A stretch of DNA of 64,000 nt from assembly GCF_030445035.2 (NCBI RefSeq), contig NC_080694.1, forward strand, positions 72,555,147 through 72,619,146, given 5' to 3'. A model generated the notes under the pieces. It did not search any database. It was not told the DNA's origin and saw only the letters and a list, made by a program, of their open reading frames with translations. This stretch comes from Dasypus novemcinctus. Its lineage: Eukaryota > Chordata > Mammalia > Cingulata > Dasypodidae. Positions within the stretch are counted from its first letter, which is position 1; every line of letters starts with the position of its first letter. The position numbers and the translations under genes were made by a program. Positions 61,950 to 64,000 of the stretch are shown in pieces.

Positions 61950-62320
61950 CTAAATTCAACACATGGATTGTATCCTGGACTAGGAAAGAAAACGTATAAG
62001 GACTTTATTGGAACCATCAGTGAAATCTGAGTATGAACTATAGTTTAGATAGCAGTAATAAAATAATGTTAAATTCCTGAATTTGAAACTATACTGTGAT
62101 TATGTAAGAGGATATCTTTGATGTTAGAAGTTAAGACAAAAATGTTCAGAAGTGTTTACTCTCATATAGTTCCTTAAAGTTAGTAAGTACTACATAGAAA
62201 TTAAGCAAATATAGCAGATATGAACAAATGGAGATTCTAAGTGAGGAATATATAGGACCATAGAAATATTTTTGCAACTTTTTTGTAAATTTTGTAAATT
62301 TTCAAAAGTTTAAAAGGTGA
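61950..62320 (+). mobile_element. Old L1 3'-UTR-like segment
   Basis: Block order ggattgtatcctggacta, aatctgagtatgaactatag, taaattcctgaatttgaaac, gtgattatgtaagagg and tatttttgcaacttttttg resembles the 3' end of older mammalian L1s. Diverged. Confidence 0.5.
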
Positions 62321-63971
62321 TCCACATGATTTATGCTCAAACTACATAGACAAAGCAAATTAAAAATCCAGGCATGCATTGAATAGGGCAGGGAAATGCA
62401 ATTCTGCTATCTACTTTGAAGGATAGAGTGGATCAATATTTATGAATATACCTAATTTTCACTGTCTTCACAGTATACAATTTCAAGCAAATGAAAAATA
62501 ATAACTTCATAATATTTCTGCTAATAAAATTGTCAAATGTCTTAAAAGTTGAAAAATCACAGTTAGCAAAAGCTCATGAAGATGATAATTTCATTTGCTA
62601 TACCCAATACTAATGTGAATGTGGAATACTACAAATATGTGTATGATAATTTGGCAATACCATTTCAGTCTTACCCATTAATAGCATTTCTGAGAAACTC
62701 AGCCGGCACATGGCACATGACACATGGCACATTCATATATGATTGCTTCTTTTCAGTAGTATTTAGAATGAACAGAACAAGAAAGTAATGCAATTGTTCT
62801 ACAGTAGAAAGTAATTAAATGCATTTTGATATATCTATATGGCAAAATATAATTTGCAGGTATTATAAACAAGTTTTTAAAGAATCTTGGAATATTCTTA
62901 GCATATAATGCACTTGAAAAGAGCAAGGTATAAAACTTCATTGACAGGAAAGAGGAAAAAGCTACTATGTCAATTTGGTGAACTTTAAATATTTTGAATT
63001 TAAGGATGTGCTGTTTTCCATCAATCTATTTGTTTTTACTAAAATATAGGCAGCACACCTTATTATTTTTAAAAGAAAAAACTATTAATAATAATATATA
63101 AGTAATTAAATTTTTATTTTTACTGACATATGCAATTTCTTTGGTCCTAGAGCATTTAAGTTTATATCCCATCATGGATTTTCAATCCCCATGTAAATTC
63201 TGACCCATTTCTGTTATATTGATTTTAGTGAACTACACAGAAATTGGTACTGAGGGTAGGATACTGTGGTTACAAGTACCAAAAATATTAAAAATGCTTC
63301 TTAATTGGCTAAAGAGTACATTTTGGAAGAAGTGTGAAATGCTAAATTAGAAAGGTCTAGCTACCTTGAACAGAATAGAAATATAGACGCTAAGGGTACT
63401 TCCCTTAGGCCTTAGAAAGAATTCTTGAATGTGTCATTGCAAACTAGAAGAAAGATAACCCTTGTTTTAAAGTGGCAGAGAAGTTGGCAAAATCGAGTCA
63501 TACCACCATTATGCTTAACCCTACAGTATAGTTTCATATCTCTGAAAATTCTTTCCATGGAATGAATGAAAACTTGCATTTTGGATTTAGCTAAATGGAA
63601 AAGTAAAACTACCCACAGTAGCTAAACTATTCATAGTTTCAATACCTCACATTTAAATTTTCTTCCCCTACAACTAATATGGGAGTGCTTTGATGAGTCA
63701 AATCAAACTTTGCTCCTATGCTCAAGGAGCTAAGAGTCTAGTGATAAGACATTTATCAAGTGCTTTCCATAAATCCAATTAAAGATGACATTGGTATATA
63801 TAGGTTTGGGGAAAAAGACATCTCATATCTTTATTTTTGTTTGTTTTCAGTGCCTTGCATTTCTTAATAATATGTTTTCAAAGACAATCAGCTTTTTTAA
63901 CACCATGAAAGATATTGTTTCTGACTGATTTGCAATGTCACATTTAGTAAACATACAATTTAAATGTATGA
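62321..63971. other. AT-rich intergenic DNA
   Basis: No gene recognised. An open frame at 62576-62788 has no domain signature. A short acacatggcacatgacacat run lies at 62705-62730. Confidence 0.4.
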
Positions 63972-64000
63972 GGGAAACAGATGTGGCTCAAGTGATGAGC
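63972..64000 (+). mobile_element. DAS-type SINE head, cut by the window edge
   Basis: gggaaacagatgtggctcaa is the 5' head with the A-box region of the DAS SINEs. The rest lies outside. Confidence 0.75.

Overview
The window looks like nuclear DNA of a placental mammal, almost certainly a xenarthran and most likely an armadillo such as Dasypus. Short vertebrate-type reading frames sit in AT-rich DNA packed with interspersed repeats. The repeats include several tRNA-derived SINEs of the DAS type, with a head starting gggaaacrgatktggctca and an aaataaataaatcttt tail. They also include many copies of one LINE-1 3' end that I associate with xenarthrans. The species call rests on remembered repeat families, not on a search. 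There are no bacterial genes, CRISPR arrays or operons.

The genes are class II olfactory receptors (ORs) plus one retrocopy. Family types OR12D, OR14J and OR11A occur together in the human MHC-linked OR cluster (6p22), so this is probably the orthologous cluster. Left to right: an OR12D-like reading frame that is intact except that its initiator codon is ATC (3267-4193, +); a tandemly duplicated OR12D-like pseudogene (10150-11068, +); an OR14J-like pseudogene (16831-17640, +); a GLRX5 retropseudogene (33321-33660, +); a decayed OR fragment (about 36030-36400, +); and an OR11A1-like pseudogene (41312-42911, -) split by a solo LTR. None of the receptors is certainly functional. Each is a single-exon receptor unit, and the window shows progressive OR loss.

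The mobile DNA is the main content. From 1 to 30 kb there are layered L1 insertions, many with target-site duplications (TSDs) that can be read directly, including L1-in-L1 and an L1 inside an LTR inside an older L1. At 45633-52860 lies a very young LTR retrotransposon on the minus strand. Its LTRs are 474 bp with 3 mismatches. It has a 4-bp TSD, a tRNA-Arg(UCU)-type primer binding site and a polypurine tract, but no long internal reading frame. An L1 with a complete 5' end but a missing 3' end occupies 57690-61557. Solo LTR-like repeats (53407-53998, 56606-57216), ancient MIR, MER5A and L2 copies, and DAS SINEs fill much of the rest.

I see no convincing new gene system. The most notable observations are the non-coding but recently mobile LTR element, the start-codon-lost OR12D gene with a splice-dependent rescue possibility, and the LTR with a palindromic 22-24 bp tandem repeat inside the OR11A1-like gene.
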